Of a DNA stretch of 64,000 nt, positions 50,327 through 61,100 are shown piece by piece (positions within the stretch are counted from its first letter, which is position 1; the number at the start of each line of letters is the position of its first letter). Under the pieces are notes generated by a model. It saw only the letters and a program-made list of their open reading frames with translations. It was not told the origin of the DNA and did no database searches. The stretch comes from Geovibrio ferrireducens (GTDB taxonomy: Bacteria; Chrysiogenota; Deferribacteres; Deferribacterales; Geovibrionaceae). The DNA lies in assembly GCF_026226615.1 (NCBI RefSeq), contig NZ_JAJAPB010000004.1, positions 62,001 through 126,000 of the forward strand, written 5' to 3'. Position numbers and translations under genes: made by a program.

Positions 50327-52183
50327 ATGCAGTTTTTCAGAGATGTTTCTCTCAGGGTTAAGCTTCTGGGCATTTATTTTTTCGGGCTGATTATGCTCGG
50401 AGTGGTGGGTTACGGGCTTTTTATTTATACCGAAGTGCAGAATTATTACACGGACAAATCCGTTTTCAGCTCGCAGGGCAGGTATTTTCAGGAAAAATCG
50501 TTCCGCCATATGAAATACACCATGGATCTGCACGGCATACTCACCCGCCTGTACTCCGCTGCGGGGGATCCGGCGAACAACAAGGAGAACATAGTCAAGG
50601 AGTTCATCAGCAATGTGCTCATACTCAGTGACGACAGCTACTCATTCGCCATATTCGACTTCAACGGCAGCCTTGTAGCGGCGAACGGAAGCGATTTTAA
50701 AAAGCTCATGGAATCAAACAGCGAAAACAGAACCAAGCTGAACGGACTCATAAAAAGAGCCTTTGAATCCCGCATGCACGGAGCATTCGCCGACTTCACC
50801 TCGGAAAGCGGAACCGTAAGCTACTTCATAAACACCATGTACTTTGAGCCGCTGGACTACTACATTCTTTCTCTGGATAAAACCCAGAGAACGGAAGAAA
50901 ATATTGACGCCATACTCCACGAAAAGCGGATGCGCATCATAAAATCCGTAGTGATATGCCTTATACTCGGTCTTGCCGCCACAACGGTTGTGGTGGGGAT
51001 ACTCTACACCTATCTCAAAGGGATGACCAAAAATATCAACAGGATAACCCGCAGCATACAGGATCTGGGCTCGGCCGGAATAATAGAAACCAAGCTGGAG
51101 GCTGTGAACAGGGATGAAATAGGACGAATGATAGCCGCATTCAACGACTATCTACAGAAGCGGCTCAACATGGAACAGTTTAAGCAGCTTATAGAAGAGG
51201 ATAAAAACATATATGACGTTTATGTCAGGGTTTTCGGCCTTTTAAACAGCTTCGGATTCCATGATTTCGCCATATACGAAGTGGACGAGGCCAAGAACAA
51301 GATAAACTATCTCAATCACGAGGTCTGCGGCGATGTCTGCACCCTTGAACCCATGCCCTGCTCGGACGACATACTGATCAGCCCGGAGGAGTGCAGGTGC
51401 AAAAGACTGGCGCAGACTGTTTTCGGTTCAGCCGATTTCAGAGCCTGTCCCAAGTTTCTCGGTTATGAAACGGGGAGAAAGCACATGTGCATGCCCATTA
51501 TCATAGCGGGTTCGGTGGGCGAGGTTGTGCATGTCACCGTGAAGCCGGAAAATGAAGAGATGCTGAAAAATGCCCTGCCCCTGCTTCAGGATTACCTTAA
51601 AAACGCATCCCCTGTCATAGAAAGCAAGAAACTGCTGAAAAACCTCCGTGAAACCACGCTGAAAGATCCGCTGACGGGGCTCAACAACCGCAGGTTCCTT
51701 GAGGAATACACGGAAATTCTCACCGCAGACACCAAACGCAGGCAGAAAAACATGGGCATACTTATGTGTGACCTCGACTACTTCAAAAAGGTGAATGACG
51801 ACCTCGGACACGAAACAGGAGACAGGGTACTCCAGATCCTTGCGACTATCATGAAGGGTTCCGTCCGCTCATCAGACATAATAATCCGCTACGGCGGCGA
51901 GGAGTTCCTGATAATCATAAAAGATGCTGAGGATGACGAAAGCGTTATGAGCGTGGCTGAGAAAATCAGGCAGAATATGGAAGCCCACGAAATGCGCATA
52001 AGCCCGAATGTGACACTGAAAAAGACCCTGAGCATAGGCGTTTCCATTTTCCCCAAGGATACGGAGAACTTCTGGCAGGCTATAAAATTTGCGGATATTT
52101 CACTCTACAAGGCAAAAGAGGCGGGCAGAAACAGGGTAATGCGCTTCACCAAGGATATGTGGACGCACGATACTGAATATTAA
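50327..52183 (+). CDS. Membrane diguanylate cyclase with Cys-rich sensor
   Basis: 618 residues. TM at ~12-33 and ~205-228 flank a periplasmic sensor of ~170 residues; HAMP at ~230-280; then a Cys-rich GAF-like domain (~290-430) with C334, C338, C345, C356, C358, C374, C388; then GGDEF (~440-610) with active-site GGEEF (523-527) and product-inhibition I-site RSSD (514-517). The enzyme should make c-di-GMP and be feedback-inhibited. The cysteine set may bind a metal or sense redox. Stop codon shared in convergent overlap with the ROK kinase gene. Confidence 0.92.
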   Translation: MQFFRDVSLRVKLLGIYFFGLIMLGVVGYGLFIYTEVQNYYTDKSVFSSQGRYFQEKSFRHMKYTMDLHGILTRLYSAAGDPANNKENIVKEFISNVLILSDDSYSFAIFDFNGSLVAANGSDFKKLMESNSENRTKLNGLIKRAFESRMHGAFADFTSESGTVSYFINTMYFEPLDYYILSLDKTQRTEENIDAILHEKRMRIIKSVVICLILGLAATTVVVGILYTYLKGMTKNINRITRSIQDLGSAGIIETKLEAVNRDEIGRMIAAFNDYLQKRLNMEQFKQLIEEDKNIYDVYVRVFGLLNSFGFHDFAIYEVDEAKNKINYLNHEVCGDVCTLEPMPCSDDILISPEECRCKRLAQTVFGSADFRACPKFLGYETGRKHMCMPIIIAGSVGEVVHVTVKPENEEMLKNALPLLQDYLKNASPVIESKKLLKNLRETTLKDPLTGLNNRRFLEEYTEILTADTKRRQKNMGILMCDLDYFKKVNDDLGHETGDRVLQILATIMKGSVRSSDIIIRYGGEEFLIIIKDAEDDESVMSVAEKIRQNMEAHEMRISPNVTLKKTLSIGVSIFPKDTENFWQAIKFADISLYKAKEAGRNRVMRFTKDMWTHDTEY

Positions 52184-53052
52184 CCCTGAACCATGCACAG
52201 GGCGGCGGCTCCCAAAAGCCCTGCCCTGTTCTTTGCGGCGGCGGTTTCTATCACAACCTTGTCTTTAAGTGCGGGGAAGACTATCTTTGAAAACACCTTC
52301 ACAGCGGTGTGCAGGTAAGCATCCGACATTTCCGAAAGCCCGCCCCCTATCTTTATCTTAAGCGGGGCAAACAGATTGGCAATGCTCGCCATCCCGTGGG
52401 CAAGGCTGTTTGCATATTTTTCAAAGGCCAGCTCCGCCACCTTGTCACCCATCTTAAACTGCTTATACACATCTGCCGCCTTGAGGAACTTCACATCAGC
52501 GCTGAGTTCGTTGTAGCTGCGCACAAGGCCGCTCATGCTGCAGTAATACTCAAAGCAGCCGCGCTTGCCGCAGCCGCATTTCTCGCCGTTGAAATTAAGG
52601 GTGATGTGCCCCACCTCAAATGCCGCAGACTCTGATGTAACAAGGGTTCCGTCCAGTATCAGCCCGCCGCCGACACCTGTTCCCAGCGTGAGCAGTATCA
52701 TGTTTCCGGTGCTTTCGGTCTCAAAGAAGATATATTCGCCCAGAGCGGCAAGGTTCGCATCGTTTTCTATACTCACCGGAAGCTCAGTGAGGGCGGCTAT
52801 ATCCGCCTCAAGGGGATGCCCGTTCAGAACCGGGAGATTAGGGCAGTATGCGCTGCCGTCACTGACATTGCCGGGAATGCCTATGCCCACAGCGGAGCAG
52901 GAGTTGCCGAGGGAAAAATCCCGGATAGCTTTTATGAGCTCTTCATAGGTCTGGGGTGTTTTTTCGGACTCATATTCAAGGAAGATTCCGTTCTCGTCCA
53001 CCACGCCCATTTTAAGGTTTGTGGCGCCTATATCAAAGCAAGCGTATTTCAT
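52180..53052 (-). CDS. ROK-family sugar kinase (glucokinase-like)
   Basis: 290 residues. ROK pattern: phosphate loop FDIGATNLKMGVVD, ADP site TLGTGVGGGLILDG, and the Zn-binding EVGHITLNFNGEKCGCGKRGC. Catalytic Asp lies in ENDANLAALGE. It phosphorylates glucose or a related hexose; a carbohydrate-linked regulator HTH is absent, so it is an enzyme, not a repressor. Starts on the stop of the SPL-like gene (coupled). Confidence 0.9.
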   Translation of the reverse strand: MKYACFDIGATNLKMGVVDENGIFLEYESEKTPQTYEELIKAIRDFSLGNSCSAVGIGIPGNVSDGSAYCPNLPVLNGHPLEADIAALTELPVSIENDANLAALGEYIFFETESTGNMILLTLGTGVGGGLILDGTLVTSESAAFEVGHITLNFNGEKCGCGKRGCFEYYCSMSGLVRSYNELSADVKFLKAADVYKQFKMGDKVAELAFEKYANSLAHGMASIANLFAPLKIKIGGGLSEMSDAYLHTAVKVFSKIVFPALKDKVVIETAAAKNRAGLLGAAALCMVQG

Positions 53053-54077
53053 TATTTCATCCTGATAAACGGAAAGAGGGATTCAAGCTCCTCCCTTTCG
53101 CCGGGGTCAAAGCCCATGAGTTTTTCCCAGAGAGATGAATGCTCCATGCAGAAGTATATGAAAACATTTTTCCATCTCTTCCTTAAAGATCCTACCACAC
53201 TTTCAAGCATATGCGCCCTAAGAGGTTTGAAATAGCGCATCTTGCCGTCCAGCCCCTTTGTGTAGTCCCCTTTGAGCAGCATGCTGCCGCCGAACTTATC
53301 CCGCACTGTCGGGAGGAGTTCCGGCATGAAGCGGAATGTGGAAACGCTTATGAACTGCACGGCAGACTCATCAACATATCCGGCAAGCTGTTCAGCGAGT
53401 GCGTCATAATCCTTTTCAAACCCTTCGTAATATATCACCGGGTCAAAGTGAAAGGAAACCCTGTAGCCGTATGCGGAAAGATCCCTTGCCGCACTGAGCC
53501 GCGCTTTCAGAGGCGCTGCCCCGTGTTCCTCAAGCTTTATCACATGCTCAGGGTTCAGACTCCAGCTTACCACAATATTCTTCGGGTTTAAGTTAAAGAG
53601 TTTTGAAACATTTGCGGACTTGGTCTTAAGCTCAAACTGTATGTTGTCATACTCATTCACCACAGGCACAAGAATTTCGCTCAGTCCAAGCACATTGTCC
53701 AGTGCGAGACTGTCCGAAAGCTCACCCGTGCCGAGGCGCACCCGCTCACCCTTCGCTCCGAGATCTCTTATTTCAGACACTATGGCATCAGTGTCCCCGT
53801 AAACCTTTATGTACGAGTGATTAAGATATGACTGGAGTATGCAGTATGAACAGTCGAACGGGCAGCCCTCCGCCGCATCCGTGACGTAATAATTGCAGCA
53901 TCGGTATATCTTGGTGGCGGGGCATCTGTGCACGTAATTATTGCGGGAGGAAGATATGAGGATATTCTTCTTGCTGTCATCCGGGATGAAGCCGTCCTCA
54001 ACTGAAACCACTTCATTTTCCCGCGCGATTTTACGGGCAAGGGGCAGGTTTTCTGCTGATTTCTCAATATATATCAT
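53052..54077 (-). CDS. Spore-photoproduct-lyase-like radical SAM protein
   Basis: 341 residues. Cluster motif GCPFDCSYC (C72, C76, C79), GERVRLGTGELSDSLALD, ELKTKSANVSKLF, VVSWSLNPEHVIKLEEHGA and SFHFDPVIYYEGFEKDY, all typical of SplB-like radical SAM enzymes. In non-sporulators these are often of unknown substrate, possibly DNA-lesion or other pyrimidine chemistry. Overlaps the preceding unknown gene by 14 bp and shares its start/stop junction with the ROK kinase. Confidence 0.85.
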   Translation of the reverse strand: MIYIEKSAENLPLARKIARENEVVSVEDGFIPDDSKKNILISSSRNNYVHRCPATKIYRCCNYYVTDAAEGCPFDCSYCILQSYLNHSYIKVYGDTDAIVSEIRDLGAKGERVRLGTGELSDSLALDNVLGLSEILVPVVNEYDNIQFELKTKSANVSKLFNLNPKNIVVSWSLNPEHVIKLEEHGAAPLKARLSAARDLSAYGYRVSFHFDPVIYYEGFEKDYDALAEQLAGYVDESAVQFISVSTFRFMPELLPTVRDKFGGSMLLKGDYTKGLDGKMRYFKPLRAHMLESVVGSLRKRWKNVFIYFCMEHSSLWEKLMGFDPGEREELESLFPFIRMK

Positions 54078-54846
54078 TATCTTTCAGGAACTTAAAAAGC
54101 TCATCCGCCTTAGCTCTGTTTTCAAAGAGCCTTTCGCATTTTTCAGCATACTCGCCGAAGGAGGAGGCTGTGAAGGTGAAGGTTATTTCCGGTGTTTCAA
54201 AGCCGCAGCGGCTTGAGGCCTCTGCGCCTAAACCCGAAGCCAGCCCGCGGAACTTTTCCTCAAAGCCTGTTCTCAGGCTTCTGCGTTCTGTTTCGAGCTT
54301 GTTTATCAGTGACATATCGGAAGGGTCAATGTCCCTGTCCGCGTAGTCAGTCAGGATCTCCGCCGCTGTCCTGAATGCGGATACGGAAGGCTGGGACTTG
54401 GAAAAAATATGAAGGAACTCTTTATGGGATTCAGGCAGCGAGGCATACATTCCGGCTGTTTTCATGGACGGCTCCTTCGCTCTTACATACTCAAGGAAGG
54501 TTTCCGGCGCGCTGCATAATATTTTCAGGGATGAGGCATTTTTCGCGCCCTTTACCCGGTCTGACACTGCTTTGATTTTATCAGGCTGACTGAAGCCCTC
54601 GGCAAGGATAATCATGCGCCCCAGATCAGCAATATCAGGCTCGCCGTGGAGACTGAGGGAAAGATCAAAGGCTTCGTTGATATTCAGCAATCCCGCATGA
54701 AAAAACGCATCAGCCTCTCTGCCGAATCCGCTCAGTCTGTACATCACGCCGTTTATCTCAGCCGTGACAGGGGGAAACGGGCTTTCCTGCTCTCTGTCCT
54801 TCCAGCGGAAATCGGCCGTTTTATAATCAGCCTTTATCAGCTTCAT
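54064..54846 (-). CDS. Protein of unknown function downstream of ftsY
   Basis: 260 residues from the ATG at 54846, inside the 3' end of ftsY; a longer frame would read through ftsY and is unlikely. Soluble, mostly helical, acidic, with no recognised motif (NINEAFDLSLSLHGEPDIADLG, SMKTAGMYASLPESHKEFLHIF are representative). Sits in an ftsY - unknown - SPL - ROK run with overlapping ends, suggesting one transcript. Function unknown. Confidence 0.65.
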   Translation of the reverse strand: MKLIKADYKTADFRWKDREQESPFPPVTAEINGVMYRLSGFGREADAFFHAGLLNINEAFDLSLSLHGEPDIADLGRMIILAEGFSQPDKIKAVSDRVKGAKNASSLKILCSAPETFLEYVRAKEPSMKTAGMYASLPESHKEFLHIFSKSQPSVSAFRTAAEILTDYADRDIDPSDMSLINKLETERRSLRTGFEEKFRGLASGLGAEASSRCGFETPEITFTFTASSFGEYAEKCERLFENRAKADELFKFLKDNDIY

Positions 54847-55864
54847 CACTGTCCGTGCGGAAGAGCGCTTCCACAAAGCTTTCGGCATCAAACGGACGCA
54901 AGTCGTCCATGCCTTCGCCGAAGCCGATGAACTTGACGGGAATCCTGAGCTCATCCACAATGCCTATAATAGCCCCGCCCTTGGCTGTTCCGTCCAGCTT
55001 GGTGAGGATTATGCCGGTAATCCCGACCTCCTCGTGGAACTTCTTGGCCTGTGCAAGAGCGTTCTGACCGCTTGTGGCATCCAGCACCAGAAGCACCTCG
55101 TGGGGCGCTGAGGGCATCTCCTTTCTGATTACTCTGAATATTTTCTCAAGCTCCTTCATAAGGTTGAACTTATTATGGAGCCTGCCTGCCGTGTCCGCTA
55201 TGAGCACATCAAAACCCTTTGCCTTTGCCGACTGCACAGCATCGTATATAACTGCCGCCGGGTCAGAACCCTCTGCCTGACGGATTATGGGCACACCTGC
55301 CCTTTCCGCCCAGACAGCAAGCTGATCCACCGCCGCCGCACGGAATGTGTCACCGGCAGCAAGGACAGTCTTAAGGCCTGAGTCCTTAAACATTTTCGCA
55401 AGTTTGGCTATGCTTGTGGTTTTCCCGGTTCCGTTCACGCCTACAACTATGACCATGTAAGGCTTTTCTTCCACCTGATTCAGGCTGTTGTCCATGCTGA
55501 TGATTTCCAGAATCTTCCTTTTCAGGCTGTTTCTCAGTTCCGCCGGGTCTTTCAGTGTTTTTCTGGAAACCTCTTCACGGACGCTCTCTATTATCTTCAT
55601 GGAAGTCTGAACACCCATGTCGGAGGTTATGAGGAGCTCTTCAAGCTCTTCCAGCAGATCTTCATCTATTGTCTTACGGCCCAGAAAAATGTTCTCAAGT
55701 CCGCCTGTGAATTTATCGGATGTTTTGGAAAGCCCGGCTTTAAGCTTGCCCAGAAAGCTTTGGGATGATTCCGCCTCTGCCACCGGGGCTGCTTCCGGCA
55801 CTGATGGTGCTTCCGTTTCCGGTGTGCTGTTTTTTTTCTTCCTGAATATATCAAAAAATGCCAT
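54827..55864 (-). CDS. ftsY: SRP receptor FtsY
   Basis: 345 residues. A short acidic A domain (~1-45), N domain and SRP-type GTPase: GVNGTGKTTSIAKLAKM, DTAGRLHNKFNLMKELEKI, VLLVLDATSGQNALAQAK, TKLDGTAKGGAIIGIVDEL, IGFGEGMDDLRPFD. Docks the SRP-ribosome complex at the membrane with Ffh. Normal length for this group. Confidence 0.96.
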   Translation of the reverse strand: MAFFDIFRKKKNSTPETEAPSVPEAAPVAEAESSQSFLGKLKAGLSKTSDKFTGGLENIFLGRKTIDEDLLEELEELLITSDMGVQTSMKIIESVREEVSRKTLKDPAELRNSLKRKILEIISMDNSLNQVEEKPYMVIVVGVNGTGKTTSIAKLAKMFKDSGLKTVLAAGDTFRAAAVDQLAVWAERAGVPIIRQAEGSDPAAVIYDAVQSAKAKGFDVLIADTAGRLHNKFNLMKELEKIFRVIRKEMPSAPHEVLLVLDATSGQNALAQAKKFHEEVGITGIILTKLDGTAKGGAIIGIVDELRIPVKFIGFGEGMDDLRPFDAESFVEALFRTDSDEADKG

Positions 55865-55987
55865 TAATTAATGCTCCGCAGACTTTTTTTCAAGCCACAC
55901 AAGTAAAAACTGTTGCCAGTTTTTTGTCAATATGATTTATTGGTTCAATAGTCAGTTGAAAAATGATGTTTTCTTAAATATTAATTG

Positions 55988-56016
55988 TTTATAAATAAGA
56001 CCGACCGGGGTATAAT
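55988..56016 (+). promoter_or_regulatory. Promoter of the chemoreceptor gene
   Basis: TTTATA (55988-55993), 17-bp spacer, TATAAT (56011-56016), giving a leader of about 67 nt. This is sigma-70-like; no sigma-28 (TAAA-N15-GCCGATAA) element is seen, although chemotaxis genes often use it. The remaining ~170 bp back to ftsY is AT-rich. Confidence 0.7.
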
Positions 56017-56089
56017 ATGCCCGATTTCTGTTGCCTGAACTGAAATATTATTCATAATTTATAGATAACACAGCCGATGGAGTGTGCAT

Positions 56090-58042
56090 ATGAAACTTAC
56101 TATAAAATACAAGATAATCGTTGCGTTCAGCCTTCTTTCGCTCGTTACAATTCTTTTTCTGGCCATCACAACCTACAGCAACGCAAAGAAAATGTCATAC
56201 TCCATGATTGAAAACGACCTCAAACACACCACAGACACTTTTGCCTCCATCGTTCTGGCATCCATAAACGCGTCTGCAAAAGGCTACATCGAAGGGGCTG
56301 TGGATTCCGGGCTGAACACCATAAACCTCACCTACATGAACTCACTCAGAGGCGGCTACAGCGAAAAAGTGGCTATGTATGACGCTTCACAGGCTCTTCT
56401 GGAGCAGGATATACTTGAGCATGGCTACTTCATAATCCTCAACAGTGAGGGAGTTGTCATTTACGACAGAAAAAGGGATGAAATCGGCAAAAACCTTTCA
56501 AACGCTGAAGGATTTGCAGAACTGATAAAAGAGCGCAGCGGCTATGCGCACGTAACACTGAACGGTGTCCCGTCACTGGGCGCGGCAGGTTACTTTGAAG
56601 AGTGGGGATGGATAGTACTGGGAACAGTACCTGTTTCAGACTTTAAAACAATGCTCAACCCCAGAGATTTCAGAGACTATATCCTCTCTGTAAAAATAGG
56701 CGACACCGGCTACGGTTATGTGCTTGACGCAGAAGGAACCCTGATGGTTCACCCCGCCCTTGAAGGCAAAAACCTCATAGACAGCAGGGACTCAGACGGC
56801 AGAATGTTTATAAAAGAGATAGTGACCAATAAAAGCGGCAAAATAGTTTACCCTTGGAAAAACCCGAACGAGACCAACGCAAGAGACAAAATAGTTATTT
56901 ACAAATACATACCCGAAGTCGACTGGATAATAGCCGCCGGAAGTTACATAGAGGAGCTTGAGGCCCCCCTTATCCGCATGAGGAATATGATAATGATAGA
57001 AACGCCCATCATTCTGGCGCTTTTCATCCTTACCAGCTACTTCGCCGCCTCCACAATAACCCGGCCGCTGCTCGGTTTCGTCACAGTTTTCAGAGAGATA
57101 GCCGAAGGGGATCTCACTAAGAAAATCATGGTGAAATCCACCGATGAGATAGGCACTGTTGCCCGTGAATTTAACATCTTCGTGGATAATATACGTGAAA
57201 CCATGCTCAGCGTCAAAGATGCAACGAACACCGTTGCCTCGGCCACTAATGAGCTTTCCAGCACAGCGGAGGAACTCTCCGCCACAGCAAACTCCCAGTC
57301 GGCACAGGTGGGCGATATAGCAAACGGCATGAGAGATGTTACACATTCCGCGGAGGAAGTGGTTTTCCATGTTGAAACCACCGGCAAGAAGGTTGAGGAA
57401 GCACTTGTTGTCACTGAAAAAGGAAAAGAATTTGTTCAGCAGACAGTGCGCAGAATATCAGGCATAAAAACAACAACAGCGGGACTCTCCGAAACAATAT
57501 CAAAACTTGGCAAATCATCCGAGGAGATTGGGAACATTATCAGTGTGATAAACGATATAGCAGACCAAACCAACCTGCTTGCCCTTAATGCCGCAATAGA
57601 GGCAGCAAGAGCAGGTGAAGCGGGAAGAGGCTTTGCCGTTGTTGCGGATGAAGTGCGCAAACTCGCTGAACGCACACAGAACGCCACAAAGGAAGTGGGT
57701 GATATAATAGCCTCACTCCAGAAAGAAACCGAAATGGCGGAAGCGGGCATGCAGCAGGCTGAGAAAAGCGTTGATCAGGGAATCGGCGCGGCTGAGGAGA
57801 CAAGGCACGTATTTGATGAAATCGTCACCGCAGCGGAGCAGATTCACCACGAAACTTCATCAGTCATGGAGCTTGTTCAGCGTCAGACCGGCTCCACAAT
57901 GAACGTAAATGAGAGCCTTCAGGGTGTGGCGACAGCAGTGGAGCAGAGTTCAGCAGCCTTTGCAGAAGTCACCCAGACGGTGAATAACCTTCAGATTCAG
58001 ACTGAGAACCTCACAATGCTTATAGCAAGGTTTAAGGTTTAG
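56090..58042 (+). CDS. Methyl-accepting chemotaxis protein (dCache sensor)
   Basis: 650 residues from the ATG at 56090 (GGAG 7 nt upstream); an in-frame GTG lies two codons earlier. TM at ~10-30 and ~300-322 flank a ~270-residue periplasmic double-Cache-like domain ([36 protein letters not shown]). HAMP follows ([20 protein letters not shown]), then a cytoplasmic signalling domain with the conserved hairpin tip [45 protein letters not shown]-type segment (positions ~485-525). No C-terminal CheR pentapeptide. Ligand unknown. Confidence 0.92.
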   Translation: MKLTIKYKIIVAFSLLSLVTILFLAITTYSNAKKMSYSMIENDLKHTTDTFASIVLASINASAKGYIEGAVDSGLNTINLTYMNSLRGGYSEKVAMYDASQALLEQDILEHGYFIILNSEGVVIYDRKRDEIGKNLSNAEGFAELIKERSGYAHVTLNGVPSLGAAGYFEEWGWIVLGTVPVSDFKTMLNPRDFRDYILSVKIGDTGYGYVLDAEGTLMVHPALEGKNLIDSRDSDGRMFIKEIVTNKSGKIVYPWKNPNETNARDKIVIYKYIPEVDWIIAAGSYIEELEAPLIRMRNMIMIETPIILALFILTSYFAASTITRPLLGFVTVFREIAEGDLTKKIMVKSTDEIGTVAREFNIFVDNIRETMLSVKDATNTVASATNELSSTAEELSATANSQSAQVGDIANGMRDVTHSAEEVVFHVETTGKKVEEALVVTEKGKEFVQQTVRRISGIKTTTAGLSETISKLGKSSEEIGNIISVINDIADQTNLLALNAAIEAARAGEAGRGFAVVADEVRKLAERTQNATKEVGDIIASLQKETEMAEAGMQQAEKSVDQGIGAAEETRHVFDEIVTAAEQIHHETSSVMELVQRQTGSTMNVNESLQGVATAVEQSSAAFAEVTQTVNNLQIQTENLTMLIARFKV

Positions 58043-58107
58043 CAGAGCAACGGACTCCAAGTGTGAAAACAGTTTGAATTTAACGCAATATACTCTACAA
58101 TCTCTCT

Positions 58108-61100
58108 ATGCGCTTTAAATCCATCACACTCCAAGGTTTTAAATCATTTGTCGACAAGACCGCCGTGGATTTCCCCGACGGCATTACCTGCGTTGTTGGG
58201 CCGAACGGCTCCGGCAAAAGCAACATAATGGATGCCATACGCTGGGTTTTCGGCGAGCAGAGCCCCAAAGAGCTCCGCGGGAATGACATGGAAGATGTTA
58301 TCTTCGGCGGCTCCGCCAAGCGCAAGGCATCCGGCTTCGCAGAAGTGTCCCTGACGGTGAGCGACCTGCCGGAGAGTGTGACGGCAAAATGGGGAACCCT
58401 CTCCGAAGTTACTGTAACAAGAAAGTTTTACCGCACAGGCGAGCGTGAATACAAAATCAACAACCGCAAGTGCCGCCTTAAAGACATCCGTGAAATTTTT
58501 TACGATACAGGCATGGGAGCCAGAAGCATATCCATAATCGAACAGGGGAAAGTGGAGAAAATTATTCAGGCCACCCCGGAGGAACTACGCCTCTTTCTGG
58601 AAGAAACCGCAGGTGTGGTGCGGTTCAAGGAACGCAAGAAGGAAGCCGAGCGCAGACTTCATCAGACAAAGGATAACCTCGGACGCGTAAACGACATAAT
58701 CAGCGAAATCCGCAGCCATATAGACACACTCACCAGACAGGTGGAAACCGTTAAGAAGTTCCGTGAGTTTGCAGGGCGGAAGACTGAACTTGACAAAAAC
58801 ATCATCCTTTACAAATACATAAAGCTTAAAGAAGATTCATCCGCCCTCACGGAAGAGATAAACCGCGAAAAGGTGGGCATGGCGGGCATAATCGCCGAAT
58901 TTGAAAACCTTGTAAAAACCGAAACCGAAAAGGAAAGAAAGCTCAACTCCCTCCGCGGCAGTTTCAGGGAAACAAATGAAAAAATGCTCTTCCTCGGTGA
59001 TTCCATAGCGAATATCTCAGGCGATGTGCGGCTTCTGGAAAGTGAAATAGCCGGGGCAGAAAGCACAAAAGAGCGCCTTCACAGGGAGATAGAGGACTTT
59101 GAACGCAAGTTCAGGGAGCTTACCTCCTCCCGCGTGAGAATACTTTCATCAAAGGAAGAAACAGAGAAAAACAAGGCCAAACTCAGGGAGAGCCTTGAGG
59201 AACTCGAAGAGAAAATCGAAGAATATACCCGCATGCGGGACGACCTGAAATACGATATTGACGGGCTTGAGGACGAATACCTTGAGCTTACGCAGAAGCT
59301 TACATCCATCAACAATTCCGTATTCGAAAAAGAGACAACCATCAACCGCCTTGAGGCCGACAGGAAACGCTTTACCCTTGAAAAGGATGACCTTGAGGCT
59401 GAGATAGCCAAAGCCGTTCAGAGAGCCGAAGACGCTCAAAGAGAATTCGAGGAAACGAGAGACGCACTTAAGCACCTGACAGACGAGATAAAATCAATCA
59501 GGGCGGAACTCAGCGAAATAAAGACCCTTGAAGCGGATGCCAAGGCTGAAACTGACGGACTGCGCCTTGAGAAAAACTCCCTTGAAAGCAGAACCGCTGT
59601 CCTGAAAGAGCAGATAGAAAACGCCGCAGTGGGGGACAGCGGGGAATACCTCAAGAGATTTGAATCATCACTTCTTATTGATATGATTGATGAATCCGCC
59701 GAACCGCCCATGCACGCCGCAGACATACTTGTTTTCAGGGCGGAGCAGAAATCCATGGTTCTGGCGACTGTCAGGGAGATGACCGGCTCACTCCGCTTCA
59801 CCTTTTCAGACAGTGCGGATGAACTGATTAACGAACTCACAGAACAGGAAAAAATAACAGAAAACATCATAAAGACAGGCAGCCTCTACCGGAAGATAGG
59901 TGACGATGACAAAGGCGTGGTGATCCTTAAGCTCAAGACCGAGCTTAAAACAGCCGAAGATAAGCTGGAAACTGTCACGGCTGATTTTGAGGATGCGGAA
60001 GCCAGATACGAAGGTCTCGCCGCCAAAACTGCCGAGACCGCTGAGATTCTTTCAGAAAAAGAGACCCGCAAGTCCACCCTTGAAACCGAGGCGAAAAACA
60101 CATCACGCATGCTTGACGAGGCTGTGGCGGTGAAGGAAAAGCTCTCCCGCCGGGGCGAGATAATCGACAAGGAGACAGAGTTCGTTGCCCGTGAGCTTGA
60201 GCGCATGGAAAAAGAGCTCACATCCCTCAGAGAACAGCGTGAGAAAACCGCGGAGGAGCAGAGAGAGAAAGAGGATGAGAAACAGCTTCTGGATGAACGT
60301 CTTGAAGATGTGAATACCCTCTATGAAGATGCAAAGGATGAGCTTAACGCTCTTAAAATAGAAGAAAGGGGCTTCACCGAACAGATCAGCGCCCTCACCC
60401 GCGAGCTTCACTTCACTGACAGGGAAATAAGCGAAACCACACAGAAAACAGGCGAAGCCAAGCAGCGCCTCAGCAAGCTGCTCACTGTTGATATAATCAA
60501 CTTCCGCGAGCGGCTGGAGGCTAAAAAGAGCGAGTACGCCTCACTTATGAAACAGCAGCAGGAGCTCCGCTCAAGCGCATTAAACACTGACAGGGAAGTG
60601 GCTGAGCAGGAAAAGGAGCTTGAAACTCTCAAGAAAGAGATAGAGAAAGCCAACCGTGAGGTTGAGAAGCTCCGCAGCGTGGTCACCGATTCCGAAATTA
60701 AGCGTGAGCGTGTTTTAGCTGAGATGCAGAGCCTGTCCGAAAACTTCACCGAGAAGTTCGAGGCGGATATTAACACCGAAAAGCCTGATCTTTCCTCATT
60801 TCAGCCGAACAAGGCAAAAGCCGAGCTGGACGCCGTTACTAAGCTCATTGATGAGCTGGGGCCGCTGAACATGGCCGCTGAGCAGGAACATGACGAAGTA
60901 TGCAAGCGAAATGAATTTCTCACCCAGCAGAGAACCGACCTTGAGGATGCCATAGCCAGCATACATGAACTTATAAGCGAAATAGACGACAGCACGGCAG
61001 CCCTTTTCAGGGATACATTTGAAGGAGTGCGCGACAACTTCAAGAAGGTTTTCGACATTCTCTTCGGCGACGGCAGGGCGGAACTCCGCCTCAGCGAGCC

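Noticed and set aside
54847-54960. N-terminal extension of the unknown gene after ftsY
   Set aside because: It would read the 3' end of ftsY in another frame with a Ser/Ala-rich shadow composition; the ATG at 54846 is the reasonable start.
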